This document shows positions 1 through 8,440 of a stretch of 21,591 bases of DNA, one piece after another (position 1 is the first letter of the stretch; each line of letters opens with the position of its first letter). The translations under genes were made by a program, and so were the position numbers. Source of the stretch: an uncultured Alphaproteobacteria bacterium (GTDB lineage Bacteria > Pseudomonadota > Alphaproteobacteria > Rhizobiales > Ancalomicrobiaceae); NCBI GenBank assembly GCA_937892955.1, contig CALBKH010000052.1, positions 1 through 21,591 of the forward strand, given 5' to 3'. Under the pieces are notes generated by a model. The model saw only the letters and a program-made list of their open reading frames with translations. It was not told the DNA's origin and did no database searches.

Positions 1-63
1 TGCTTTGGGTGCTTTGGGTGCTTTGGGTGCTTTGGGTGCTTTGGGTGCTTTGGGTGCTTTGGG
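1..63. repeat. 9-bp tandem repeat, seven perfect copies of TGCTTTGGG
   Basis: Seven identical, uninterrupted 9-bp units run from the first base of the window, so the array may continue to the left. The unit is three codons long, so copy-number changes would not shift a reading frame. Read on the minus strand from the ATG at 73-71 it encodes repeated Gln-Ser-Thr. There are no spacers, so it is not a CRISPR array. Confidence 0.95.
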
Positions 64-73
64 GTTGGTTCAT
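1..73 (-). CDS. Possible 5' end of a leftward gene with (Gln-Ser-Thr) repeats, cut by the window edge
   Basis: A minus-strand ATG at 73-71 opens a frame that starts Met-Asn-Gln-Pro and then reads Gln-Ser-Thr through the 9-bp repeats to the window edge. A GGAGG lies at 76-80, only 2 nt from the ATG, which is closer than usual. A perfect TTGACA sits upstream (minus strand, 112-107). About 24 codons are visible, so no family can be recognised. The frames on the plus strand through the repeat are also open, so the coding claim rests on the start signals alone. If real, the gene is divergent from dnaG. Confidence 0.3.
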   Translation of the reverse strand, partial: MNQPQSTQSTQSTQSTQSTQSTQS

Positions 74-83
74 CGCCTCCGAC

Positions 84-112
84 AGAATGTATATACAAAC
101 ATATTTTGTCAA
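84..112 (-). promoter_or_regulatory. AT-rich control region with TTGACA box and TGTATATACA palindrome
   Basis: On the minus strand TTGACA (112-107) is followed, after 17 nt, by CATTCT (89-84), a weak -10. The perfect 10-bp palindrome TGTATATACA (88-97) lies between them in an AT-rich island that contrasts with the surrounding GC-rich DNA. This could be the promoter and operator of the leftward gene. No regulator can be assigned. Confidence 0.3.
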
Positions 113-172
113 GCGCTCCGTGGAAATAGCTTTTCGTAGCGGACCGGCCCCTCGCTCCCCTATAGTCCCTCC

Positions 173-2152
173 ATGAAGTTCCCGCCGCACCTTCTCGACG
201 AGATCCGTGCTCGGCTTCCGGTTTCGGACGTCGTGGGGCGGCGTGTGCGGCTGAAGAAGCAGGGGCGGGAATTCGCCGGCCTGTCGCCGTTCAATCCGGA
301 GAAGACGCCGTCTTTCTTCGTCAACGACCAGAAGGGCTTCTATCACTGCTTCTCGAGCGGGAAGCACGGCGACATCTTCCGCTTCCTGATGGAGACGGAG
401 GGCCTGTCGTTTCCCGAGGCCGTCGAGCGGCTCGCCGCCGAGACCGGCGTCGTCCTGCCGAAACCGGATGCGCGCGAGGAGAAGCGCGAGCGTCATCGCG
501 CCTCGCTCGCCGACGTCACCGAGATGGCGGCGCGGTTCTTCGAGGAGCAGTTGCGGCTCTCCTCCGGCGCCTCGGCCCGGGCCTATGTCGAGAAGCGGCG
601 GCTCGAGCCGCGCACCGTCAAGGAGTTCCGCATCGGCTTCGCCCCGGCGGAGCGCGACGCGCTGAAGCGGCACCTTCTCGGCAAGGGGGTCGACGAGCAG
701 GCGATGGTCGACGCCGGGCTCACCATCAAGCCGGACGACGGGCGGCCCGCCTACGATCGCTTCCGCAACCGGCTGATGATCCCGATCCAGGACGAGAAGG
801 GCCGGGTCGTCGCCTTCGGCGGTCGCGCCATGAGCCCGGACGACCAGCCGAAATACCTGAACTCGCCGGAGACCGAGCTCTTCCACAAGGGACTGATGCT
901 GTTCAACGGCCACCGCGCCCGGCAGGCGGCCTACGACCAGGGCTCGGTCATCGTGGTCGAGGGCTATCTCGACGCCATCGCGGTGTGGCAGGCGGGGATC
1001 CCGAGCGTGGTGGCGACGCTCGGCACCGCCTTCACCGAGGAGCAGATCCAGCGGATGTGGCGCTTCGCCGCCGAGCCGGTCGTCTGTTTCGACGGCGACA
1101 AGGCGGGCGTCAAAGCCGCCTATCGCGCCGTCGACCGCATCCTGCCGCATCTCAAATCCGGTTTCTCGTTCAACTTCGTCTTCCTGCCCGACGGCAAGGA
1201 CCCCGACGAATTGATCGCGCTCGGCGGCAAGGCGGCGTTCCAGGCGGAGGTGGAGCGCGCCGTGCCGCTCGCCGACGTGCTGTGGGATCGCGAAACCCGC
1301 GGCGCGGCGATCGACACGCCGGAGCGCAAGGCGGCGCTCGAGAAGCGGCTCGAAGATCTCGTCCACGAGATCCGCGACGGACGGGTTCAACGCGCCTATC
1401 AGCTCAGATACCGGCTCAGGCTGTCCAATCTCTTCTGGTCGTCGGAGCGGGGCGAGCGGGGGGAGGGCTTCGCCAAGGGGGGGCGTGCGGCGGCGCCGTG
1501 GGGCGGACGCGGGACGGGACGGGCCGAGCCCTCGGCGGCGATGCCGCCGATGCCCGACGGCGATCTCGTCGGGCTCGAACGGGTGGTGCTCGGGCTCTGC
1601 GTCGAATATCCCGACCTCTTCGAGGCGGCGGCGGAGCGGATGGTCGGCCTCGATTTCGGGCTCGAGCCGCACGAGGCGTTCAAGCGCGAACTGTGGCGGA
1701 TGGCGACGGAGGTGTCGGACCTGTCGGTCTCCTCCTTCTACGAGGGCATCGATCCGCGCTTCTTCTTCCTGCTCGAGGAATTGCACGGTTCGGAGGTGAC
1801 CGACGGTGCGGGGCGCGTGACGAGCGGGCGCGGCGACCGGCTCAAGCAGCGCTTCAAGGTGCTGAAGTTCCATCCGCCGGAAAGCTGGGTGGAGACCTGT
1901 CTGTGGCACTTCCTCGACCGGCTCGAGCTGCGCCACATGGAGCGCGAACTCGAACGCGAGGTTTCCCAGGTCGGGCCGGACGCCGACGAGAGCGTCGAGG
2001 CGCGCATCCTCGGGCTCTCCCGCGACATCGGCCGGCGGCGCGAGGAATTCGCCCGGCGCGAGCAGGAACTCGCCGAGGAAGCCAAGGAGATCCGCCGGGC
2101 GCAGGGGGGGAACGGCGGCGGCATCGCGGCCGGGGGAATCGCCGGCGGATGA
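173..2152 (+). CDS. dnaG: DNA primase DnaG
   Basis: DnaG makes the RNA primers for replication and works with the DnaB helicase at the fork. The 659-residue protein has the family order: an N-terminal zinc-finger-type domain (about 1-100), the Toprim catalytic core with EGYLD (263-267) and DGDKAG (from 307), and a C-terminal helicase-binding region (about 460-630) ending in a Gly-rich tail. In the zinc-finger region the classical Cys-x2-His...Cys-x2-Cys reads Ser38, Asn41, Cys59, Ser62, so only one of four ligands remains. The surrounding EKTPSF and FYHCF motifs are intact, so the domain is conserved and not decayed. No Shine-Dalgarno precedes the ATG, and a TATAGT lies 6 nt upstream (161-166). 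rpoD follows in the same direction, a common alphaproteobacterial order. The family assignment is secure. Confidence 0.98.
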   Translation: MKFPPHLLDEIRARLPVSDVVGRRVRLKKQGREFAGLSPFNPEKTPSFFVNDQKGFYHCFSSGKHGDIFRFLMETEGLSFPEAVERLAAETGVVLPKPDAREEKRERHRASLADVTEMAARFFEEQLRLSSGASARAYVEKRRLEPRTVKEFRIGFAPAERDALKRHLLGKGVDEQAMVDAGLTIKPDDGRPAYDRFRNRLMIPIQDEKGRVVAFGGRAMSPDDQPKYLNSPETELFHKGLMLFNGHRARQAAYDQGSVIVVEGYLDAIAVWQAGIPSVVATLGTAFTEEQIQRMWRFAAEPVVCFDGDKAGVKAAYRAVDRILPHLKSGFSFNFVFLPDGKDPDELIALGGKAAFQAEVERAVPLADVLWDRETRGAAIDTPERKAALEKRLEDLVHEIRDGRVQRAYQLRYRLRLSNLFWSSERGERGEGFAKGGRAAAPWGGRGTGRAEPSAAMPPMPDGDLVGLERVVLGLCVEYPDLFEAAAERMVGLDFGLEPHEAFKRELWRMATEVSDLSVSSFYEGIDPRFFFLLEELHGSEVTDGAGRVTSGRGDRLKQRFKVLKFHPPESWVETCLWHFLDRLELRHMERELEREVSQVGPDADESVEARILGLSRDIGRRREEFARREQELAEEAKEIRRAQGGNGGGIAAGGIAGG

Positions 2153-2206
2153 GGCGCCGGAACGGCCTCGCTGTGAAATTACAGGAGATTCCGGAGAGGT
2201 GGTGGA

Positions 2207-2238
2207 CACACGATTCGCGCGGCGCGGCGAATCGTGTG
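2207..2238. repeat. Perfect 12-bp inverted repeat downstream of dnaG
   Basis: The arms CACACGATTCGC (2207-2218) and GCGAATCGTGTG (2227-2238) are perfectly complementary around an 8-nt GC-rich loop. No T-run follows on the plus strand, so it is not a typical intrinsic terminator. Each arm contains a GANTC site. It could be an RNA hairpin in the dnaG 3' region or a protein-binding site upstream of rpoD. Confidence 0.8.
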
Positions 2239-2249
2239 ACGAATCACCC

Positions 2250-2277
2250 TTGCGCAATCCGATTCGCTCGTTAAATA
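2250..2277 (+). promoter_or_regulatory. Candidate rpoD promoter with a GANTC site in its spacer
   Basis: TTGCGC (2250-2255) and TAAATA (2272-2277) are 16 nt apart and are the best -35/-10 pair seen in the dnaG-rpoD gap. A GATTC (2261-2265) lies in the spacer. It is the last of five GANTC sites within 79 bp (2187, 2212, 2229, 2241, 2261). The rest of the gap (2278-2560) holds no convincing gene. The predicted rpoD leader would be nearly 300 nt, so another promoter nearer the gene is possible. Confidence 0.4.
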
Positions 2278-2573
2278 AAGCCTCTCCCGGAATGTCCCAC
2301 GCATCGGCGCAGCCCTTCTCGCGCGATCGGGACGACGTTTCGCGAAAGACCGGTCCTTCGGCGTCCGCCGCCGAAACGCGAGTGATGCGGGCCATCGCGC
2401 GCATCGGTGCGACAGTTAATCGGAGCTTAGGACAAGCGCCGTAATTCAACCTTTCGGCCGTTCGACCCGAGGGTCACTCCCTCGACGGCTTCGCTTCCCC
2501 CTCGAGCGCCCGCCCGGGCGACGGGGTGACGAGGCCCGGTCGCGACGGCTCGCATTCCTCCAGGAGATGCTTC

Positions 2574-4562
<1,989 letters not shown>

Positions 4563-4572
4563 GGATCACAGG

Positions 4573-4604
4573 ACCCCGGCGACGACGCCGGGGTTCTTCG
4601 TTTC
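4573..4604 (+). terminator. Intrinsic terminator of rpoD
   Basis: A perfect 9-bp GC-rich stem (ACCCCGGCG, 4573-4581, with CGCCGGGGT, 4586-4594) closes on an ACGA loop and is followed by the T-rich TCTTCGTTT. The ribosome-binding site of the next gene begins immediately after it. Confidence 0.85.
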
Positions 4605-4619
4605 GGGAGGACCTTGCCC

Positions 4620-4895
4620 GTGCCGGTGATCGCGATCTTCTACGGCATCGTCATCCGCATGTATTCGAAGGATCATCCGCCGCCGCATTTCCATGCTATC
4701 TATGGCGGATCGGAAGCGATGGTCGACATCGCGTCGGGAAGGATCGTCGAAGGGCGGCTACCGCCGACGGCGGCGCGTCTGGTATCGGAATGGGCGGGGC
4801 TCCATCGCGACGAACTCTTCGCCGATTGGGAACGAGCGCGGGCAGGGATGCCGCTGGAGAAGATCGCAGGTCTCGATGCTGAACAAGATCGCTGA
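4620..4895 (+). CDS. DUF4160 family protein
   Basis: This small protein of about 91 residues belongs to DUF4160. It shows the hallmark FYGIVIRMYSKDHPPPHFHA near the N-terminus, then the EAMVDIASGRIVEGRLP and EWAGLHRDEL segments. The HPPPHFHA histidine cluster is the most conserved part. The biochemical function of the family is not established. The GTG at 4620 is preferred over the TTG at 4614: it lies 9 nt after GGGAGG (4605-4610) and gives the usual start Met-Pro-Val-Ile. The 3' end overlaps the next gene by 20 bp, which suggests translational coupling. DUF4160 and DUF2442 genes are often neighbours. A toxin-antitoxin-like role is a guess only. Confidence 0.85.
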   Translation: MPVIAIFYGIVIRMYSKDHPPPHFHAIYGGSEAMVDIASGRIVEGRLPPTAARLVSEWAGLHRDELFADWERARAGMPLEKIAGLDAEQDR

Positions 4896-5145
4896 ACTCT
4901 CGGTCGAAGCGCCGTTCGGGCTGCGTGTTCGGTTCGCCGACGGAGCGAGCGGCGTCCACGACTTCGCCGCACTGGTCGCCGAGCCCGGAGAGATGGTTCG
5001 GCCGCTGCGCGAACCCGCTTTCTTCGCGCGGGTATTTCTCGAATACGGTGCGCCGACGTGGCCGAACGGCTTCGATCTCTGTCCGGACTGGTTGCGCGGC
5101 GAGATGATCGCCGCCGGCGAACTGGTCCTCGCCGCCGCCGAATGA
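4876..5145 (+). CDS. DUF2442 family protein
   Basis: The product has about 89 residues and matches DUF2442: an N-terminal strand pair (LSVEAPFGLRVRFADGASGVHDF), a middle stretch ending LREPAFFARVFLEYGAPTWPNG, and FDLCPDWLR near the C-terminus. The function is unknown. The ATG at 4876 lies inside the DUF4160 reading frame and overlaps it by 20 bp; the frame remains open upstream to 4693 but that part is a shadow of DUF4160. The Shine-Dalgarno is weak, in keeping with coupled translation. The two genes very likely form one unit. Confidence 0.85.
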   Translation: MLNKIAELSVEAPFGLRVRFADGASGVHDFAALVAEPGEMVRPLREPAFFARVFLEYGAPTWPNGFDLCPDWLRGEMIAAGELVLAAAE

Positions 5146-5176
5146 CGACGAACGCTGCCGATCCCGGAGGCTCGCC

Positions 5177-5452
5177 ATGTCCCTTCTGAAACGTCTCTTC
5201 GGCTCCTCCCCCAAGGCCCCCGAGCCCGAGCCGACGATGGAGCTCGACGGGTGGATCGTGCGCGCCACGCCGTTCCAGGAACAGGGGCAGTGGCAGCTGT
5301 GCGGGGTGATCTGCCGCGAGGTCGACGGGGTCACGAAGGAGAGCCGCTTCGTCCGCGCCGACCGCTTCGCCGATCGCGATACGGCGATCGAGATGGCCTT
5401 CGACAAGGCGAAACGCATCATCGCCGAGCAGGGGTTGCGGATGTTCGGCTGA
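5177..5452 (+). CDS. HlyU family small protein
   Basis: This 91-residue protein resembles the short HlyU-family (PF10115-type) proteins of alphaproteobacteria: a basic N-terminus (MSLLKRLFGS), a Pro/Glu linker, then a small domain with GWIVRATPF, CGVICREVDG, RFVRADRF and AIEMAFDKAKRIIAEQG. HlyU was named as a haemolysin regulator in Vibrio, but these short alphaproteobacterial members have no shown function, so the name should not be read as a role. GGAGG (5166-5170) lies 6 nt before the ATG. It is separated from DUF2442 by 31 bp and may be co-transcribed. Confidence 0.8.
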   Translation: MSLLKRLFGSSPKAPEPEPTMELDGWIVRATPFQEQGQWQLCGVICREVDGVTKESRFVRADRFADRDTAIEMAFDKAKRIIAEQGLRMFG

Positions 5453-5540
5453 GGCTGCGAGGCGCGGCGGTTCCGCGGCGCGTGGCCGGCCATCGAAACG
5501 TTCGTACGTGTCCGGTGGGTCGAAGGCGGTGCTGCGAGGA

Positions 5541-5586
5541 CCCCTTCTCCCCCTGCGGGAGAAGGTGGCCGAAGGCCGGATGAGGG
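5541..5586 (+). repeat. Palindromic intergenic repeat, family B, copy 1
   Basis: A 9-bp perfect stem (CCTTCTCCC 5543-5551 with GGGAGAAGG 5557-5565) is followed by a small GGCC-GAA-GGCC hairpin and GGATGAGGG. This pattern is typical of dispersed palindromic elements of Rhizobiales and relatives. Copy 2 lies inverted 60 bp downstream. No T-run follows, so it is unlikely to be a plain terminator. The rest of the 5453-5812 gap holds no recognisable gene. Confidence 0.8.
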
Positions 5587-5645
5587 AGCTGGGCCGCTCC
5601 TCGCCTTCGAACGTCGGGTCCTCACCGCATCGCCGCTACGCGGCG

Positions 5646-5693
5646 CCCTTTCATCCGCCCCTTCGGGGCACCTTCTCCCGCGAGGGGAGAAGG
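5646..5693 (-). repeat. Palindromic intergenic repeat, family B, copy 2 (inverted)
   Basis: This is the inverted counterpart of copy 1: CCCTTTCATCCG, then a GCCCC-TTC-GGGGC hairpin (5657-5669), then the 9-bp stem CCTTCTCCC (5671-5679) with GGGAGAAGG (5685-5693). With copy 1 it forms a 153-bp compound palindrome (5541-5693) just upstream of the DUF1989 gene. Confidence 0.8.
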
Positions 5694-5812
5694 AAGGTGG
5701 GGCGGCCGCGAAGTGACCACACGAGGTCGATACGGGCGGGAATTCCGGCCGGGGCGCTTGTGCGCCGGCGCCGGCTCGGCGAAGCTTCCCGCGCCCCGCC
5801 GGAGACCCGCTC

Positions 5813-6664
5813 ATGCCGAAACCCGCCGCTCCCGCCGATGCCGAGGCGCGTCGTGCCGCACCACCCGTCGTCACCTACGAGGTCGAGCATCTGCCGCCCT
5901 TCGACGCCGCCTTCTACGAGCGGGCGCGCGAAGGGATGACCAGGATCGACGAGGTGATCGTCGGCCCACGCGACGCGGCATCGTTCCGGGTTCCGGCCGG
6001 GCATTTCTTCCGCATCGTCTCGATCGAGGGGCCGCAGGTCGGCGATCTCAATCTGTGGAACGCGAACGATCCGATCGAGCGCTTCTTCTCCGGCAAGACA
6101 CGGGCGCTGCACGCCACCCATGTCGGCGTCGGCGATCGGCTGTGGTCGAACCTGCCGTACCTCAGGCCCATGGCGACGATCACCGCCGACACGCTCGGTT
6201 GGTACGGTTTCGATGCCGACGGGGCCGGCGTCCACGACGTCATCGGCACGCGCTGCGACCCCTACACCAACCGGCTGCTCAAGGGCGTCGACTATCACCA
6301 CTGTTGCCACTCGAACCTGACGCGGGCCCTGGCGCAAGCGACCGGACGGACGCTCACGCAAGCCGAGCCGCTGGTGCACGACGTGCTCAACGTCTTCATG
6401 TGCACCGGCTTCACCCACGACACCCATCGCTACTTCATGAAGGCGAGCCCGGTCAGGCCCGGCGACTTCCTGGAGATGTTCGCCGAGATCGATCTCCTCG
6501 GCGCGCTGTCGGCCTGTCCGGGCGGCGATTGCGGGGCGACGCATTCGTCGGACGCGGTCGCCTGCCACCCGCTGAAGGTCGAGGTCTTCGCACCGCGCGA
6601 CGGCGTGCTCGCCGGATGGACGCCGGCGGAGGTCAATCCCTATCCGCGCAGCCACGGGCCGTGA
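5813..6664 (+). CDS. DUF1989 (urea carboxylase-associated family) protein
   Basis: The 283-residue protein belongs to the DUF1989/urea carboxylase-associated family: PAGHFFRIVSIEGPQVGDLNLWN (61-83), then TRALHATHVGVGDRLWSNL, IGTRCDPYTN with Cys148, YHHCCHSNL with Cys164, Cys165 and His166, and SACPGGDCGA with Cys235 and Cys240. The conserved Cys/His set suggests metal binding, which is inference. Some members of the family form the carboxyguanidine deiminase that works with urea/guanidine carboxylase. No carboxylase or partner subunit is in the window, so the substrate is unknown. The first 25 or so residues are low-complexity. The start at 5813 has GGAGA (5801-5805) upstream. Confidence 0.85.
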   Translation: MPKPAAPADAEARRAAPPVVTYEVEHLPPFDAAFYERAREGMTRIDEVIVGPRDAASFRVPAGHFFRIVSIEGPQVGDLNLWNANDPIERFFSGKTRALHATHVGVGDRLWSNLPYLRPMATITADTLGWYGFDADGAGVHDVIGTRCDPYTNRLLKGVDYHHCCHSNLTRALAQATGRTLTQAEPLVHDVLNVFMCTGFTHDTHRYFMKASPVRPGDFLEMFAEIDLLGALSACPGGDCGATHSSDAVACHPLKVEVFAPRDGVLAGWTPAEVNPYPRSHGP

Positions 6665-6744
6665 GGCAGCGCCGCGTCGGCGGGCTTCCGCCGCGCCCGG
6701 ACGGCGGTTAGGCTTCCTGCGTGACAACCGATACCGAGGCCGGA

Positions 6745-7146
6745 ATGACCGATTCTCCCACCACCTGCGACATGCCCCGTGGCGAACTCACCGTCCGCGT
6801 CATCGCCATGCCGGCGGACACCAACGCCAACGGCGACATCTTCGGCGGCTGGGTGCTCTCCCAGATGGACGCCGCCGGCGGCATCCGCGGAGTGGAGCGG
6901 GCGCGCGGCCGCGTGGTGACGATCAAGGTCGATACGCTGATCTTCATCCGGCCGGTGCAGGTCGGCGACGTGCTCTGCGTCTATACCGACGTCGAGAGCA
7001 TCGGCCGCACCTCGATGAAGATCCACATCGAAGCCTGGGCGCAGCGCTTCCGCACGGTGACCCGCGAGAAGGTCACCGACGCCACCTTCACCTTCGTCGC
7101 CGTCGACGACGAGGGCAAGCCGCGGCCGATCCCGAAGGAGGGGTGA
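6745..7146 (+). CDS. yciA: YciA-type acyl-CoA thioesterase
   Basis: YciA hydrolyses acyl-CoA thioesters in the cytoplasm. The 133-residue protein is a single hot-dog domain close to the E. coli protein in length, with the signature LTVRVIAMPADTNANGDIFGG followed by WVLSQMDAAG, where the Asp of ADTNANGD and the helix after GG form the active site in the family. RVVTIKVDTLIFIRPVQVGD and the C-terminal FTFVAVDDEGKPRPIP also match. The ATG at 6745 is chosen because GAGG (6736-6739) precedes it by 5 nt. An in-frame GTG at 6721 lacks a ribosome-binding site. It is followed by a strong bidirectional terminator. Confidence 0.92.
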   Translation: MTDSPTTCDMPRGELTVRVIAMPADTNANGDIFGGWVLSQMDAAGGIRGVERARGRVVTIKVDTLIFIRPVQVGDVLCVYTDVESIGRTSMKIHIEAWAQRFRTVTREKVTDATFTFVAVDDEGKPRPIPKEG

Positions 7147-7180
7147 GCGATCATCGGCTCCGCGTGCCGCGGTCCCTGAA

Positions 7181-7226
7181 AGACGAAAACGGCTCCGTTC
7201 GGGTGAACGGAGCCGTTTCTTCGTCT
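7181..7226. terminator. Bidirectional terminator between yciA and rlpA
   Basis: A perfect 14-bp stem (7187-7200 with 7205-7218) closes on a GGGT loop. The arms extend outward (AGACGA and TCGTCT) with one bulged base. T-rich sequence follows on both strands (TTTCTTCGTCT on plus, TTTTCGTCT on minus). It lies between two convergent genes and can serve both. Confidence 0.9.
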
Positions 7227-7239
7227 CGTCCGACCGGGG

Positions 7240-7809
7240 TCAGCGGTTGGAAGAGGCGGTTCGATCGATCATCGCCCGTTCGGCCTCGGTGAGGACGGGC
7301 TTCGCCGCGACTTCGTCGCCGGAGGTGGCCGCGGCGGTGGTGCCGGTCGTCTCGGGCTCGAGCGAGGCCACCTTCATCGAGCCGGCCACCGGGCCGGGCT
7401 TGGCGCCGGTTTCCGCGGTTTCGATGGCGACGCGGGTGAGGCCGGCGCCGGTGAAACCGAGGACGTCCGCCGCGCCGCGCGACAGGTCGATGATGCGCCC
7501 CTTGATGAAGGGGCCGCGGTCGTTGATGCGGACCACCACCGACTTGCCGTTCTTCAGGTTGGTCACCTTGAGATGGGTGCCGAGCTTGACGGTGCGGTGG
7601 GCGGCGGTCATGGCGTGCATGTTGAAGCGTTCGCCGGAGGCGGTCGGGCCGCCGTGATGTTCGCGTCCGTAGAAGGAGGCGATACCCTGGCCCTGGACCT
7701 TGGCCGATCCGGCGAAGGCCGGGGCGCAAGCGAGGGCGAGGAAGCCGGCGGCGAGCAGGGCTCGACGCGGCGCGGCGCCGCGAAGCGCGGCGGCGGGGGC
7801 TAGGATCAT
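7240..7809 (-). CDS. rlpA: RlpA-like septal ring lytic transglycosylase
   Basis: RlpA-type enzymes cut peptidoglycan strands lacking stem peptides in the periplasm. The 189-residue product has a signal peptide (hydrophobic core LLAAGFLALACAPAFA, likely cut after AFA near residue 33). The double-psi beta-barrel spans about 40-130 and carries GIASFYGREHHGG, TAAHRTVKLGT with His71, and VRINDRGPF with Asp97, the equivalents of the catalytic pair. The Ala-Cys in the signal peptide does not fit a lipobox well, so this looks secreted and not a lipoprotein. There is no C-terminal SPOR domain, only a Thr/Ala-rich tail. The start at 7809 gives a proper signal peptide; the frame extends 19 codons upstream without one. 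Confidence 0.9.
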   Translation of the reverse strand: MILAPAAALRGAAPRRALLAAGFLALACAPAFAGSAKVQGQGIASFYGREHHGGPTASGERFNMHAMTAAHRTVKLGTHLKVTNLKNGKSVVVRINDRGPFIKGRIIDLSRGAADVLGFTGAGLTRVAIETAETGAKPGPVAGSMKVASLEPETTGTTAAATSGDEVAAKPVLTEAERAMIDRTASSNR

Positions 7810-8440
7810 GCGATTCCACTCCGATGGGGCACGGCCACCCGCCATGGGTTCATGCGGCGCGTGCACTCGAGGTGTCCCGGGCTCTGCGAGCTCTCGTGGG
7901 GACCCACCTCACGGGTCGATGGCCGGATCGGGTCTCCCCCCGAAAACGCGCCACCGGCTCGGGAGCCGGGTTCGCATCGGTGCGATCACCCGGTCTCCTC
8001 CGGACCTCGCCGGCGATCGCATCCACGCTGATCGGCGGCGGTCCGCAACGTCGTCCGGTGGCGTTCGACGCCATCGCGGGAGACGGAATTGTCTGTACCG
8101 ACTGGTGCTTCTGCGCTTCTCCGAAGGGAGCGATCGGCGCGCCTCGCACGAGGCCTCGCGTCCGACGTCTCCGGTCGGCCCACGGGGACGATCTTCGCGT
8201 CGTCTCCACCGTCGGCGTTAACGGATGGGCTCCGGGCCCCCGTCGCGGTCGAGATCGGGCACGCCGGATCCTCCTCCGGCGGCGGTGATCCCCGGCTTTT
8301 CCACGAGGAATGTGTTCCGATCATGGCGCGTGCTTGTCGGTCGACCACACGTCGTGCTAGGCGAGAGGCCGACTCACTCGGCGTCGTATGCGGGCCTCGA
8401 GCGGACCGCGAGGTTCGAAGCCGTCCGCCAAGTCGCCGAA
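7810..8440. other. 631-bp region without a recognisable gene
   Basis: Several frames are open here because of the high GC content, including one of 154 codons (7824-8288, plus), but none shows a known family, a good ribosome-binding site or normal composition. Short palindromes are present (CCGGCTC-GG-GAGCCGG near 7950; GCCGGA-N6-TCCGGC near 8265). The last part should carry the tRNA promoter; a weak TTGTCG-N17-CTAGGC is visible near 8333. It may be a decayed gene remnant. Confidence 0.5.

Noticed and set aside
1..63. CRISPR-like array
   Set aside because: The 9-bp units are contiguous with no spacers.
173..2152. Sequencing error as the cause of missing zinc ligands in DnaG
   Set aside because: Three separate ligand codons differ while the frame and flanking motifs are perfect, so an error is unlikely.
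985..2274. 429-codon alternative frame within dnaG
   Set aside because: It is an Arg/Ala-rich shadow of dnaG in another frame.
5541..5566. Intrinsic terminator after hlyU
   Set aside because: The stem has no T-run, and a related copy with the same accessory parts lies nearby, so it is better seen as a dispersed repeat.
7824..8288. 154-codon frame upstream of the tRNA
   Set aside because: There is no ribosome-binding site, no family resemblance and odd composition; it competes with other equally open frames.
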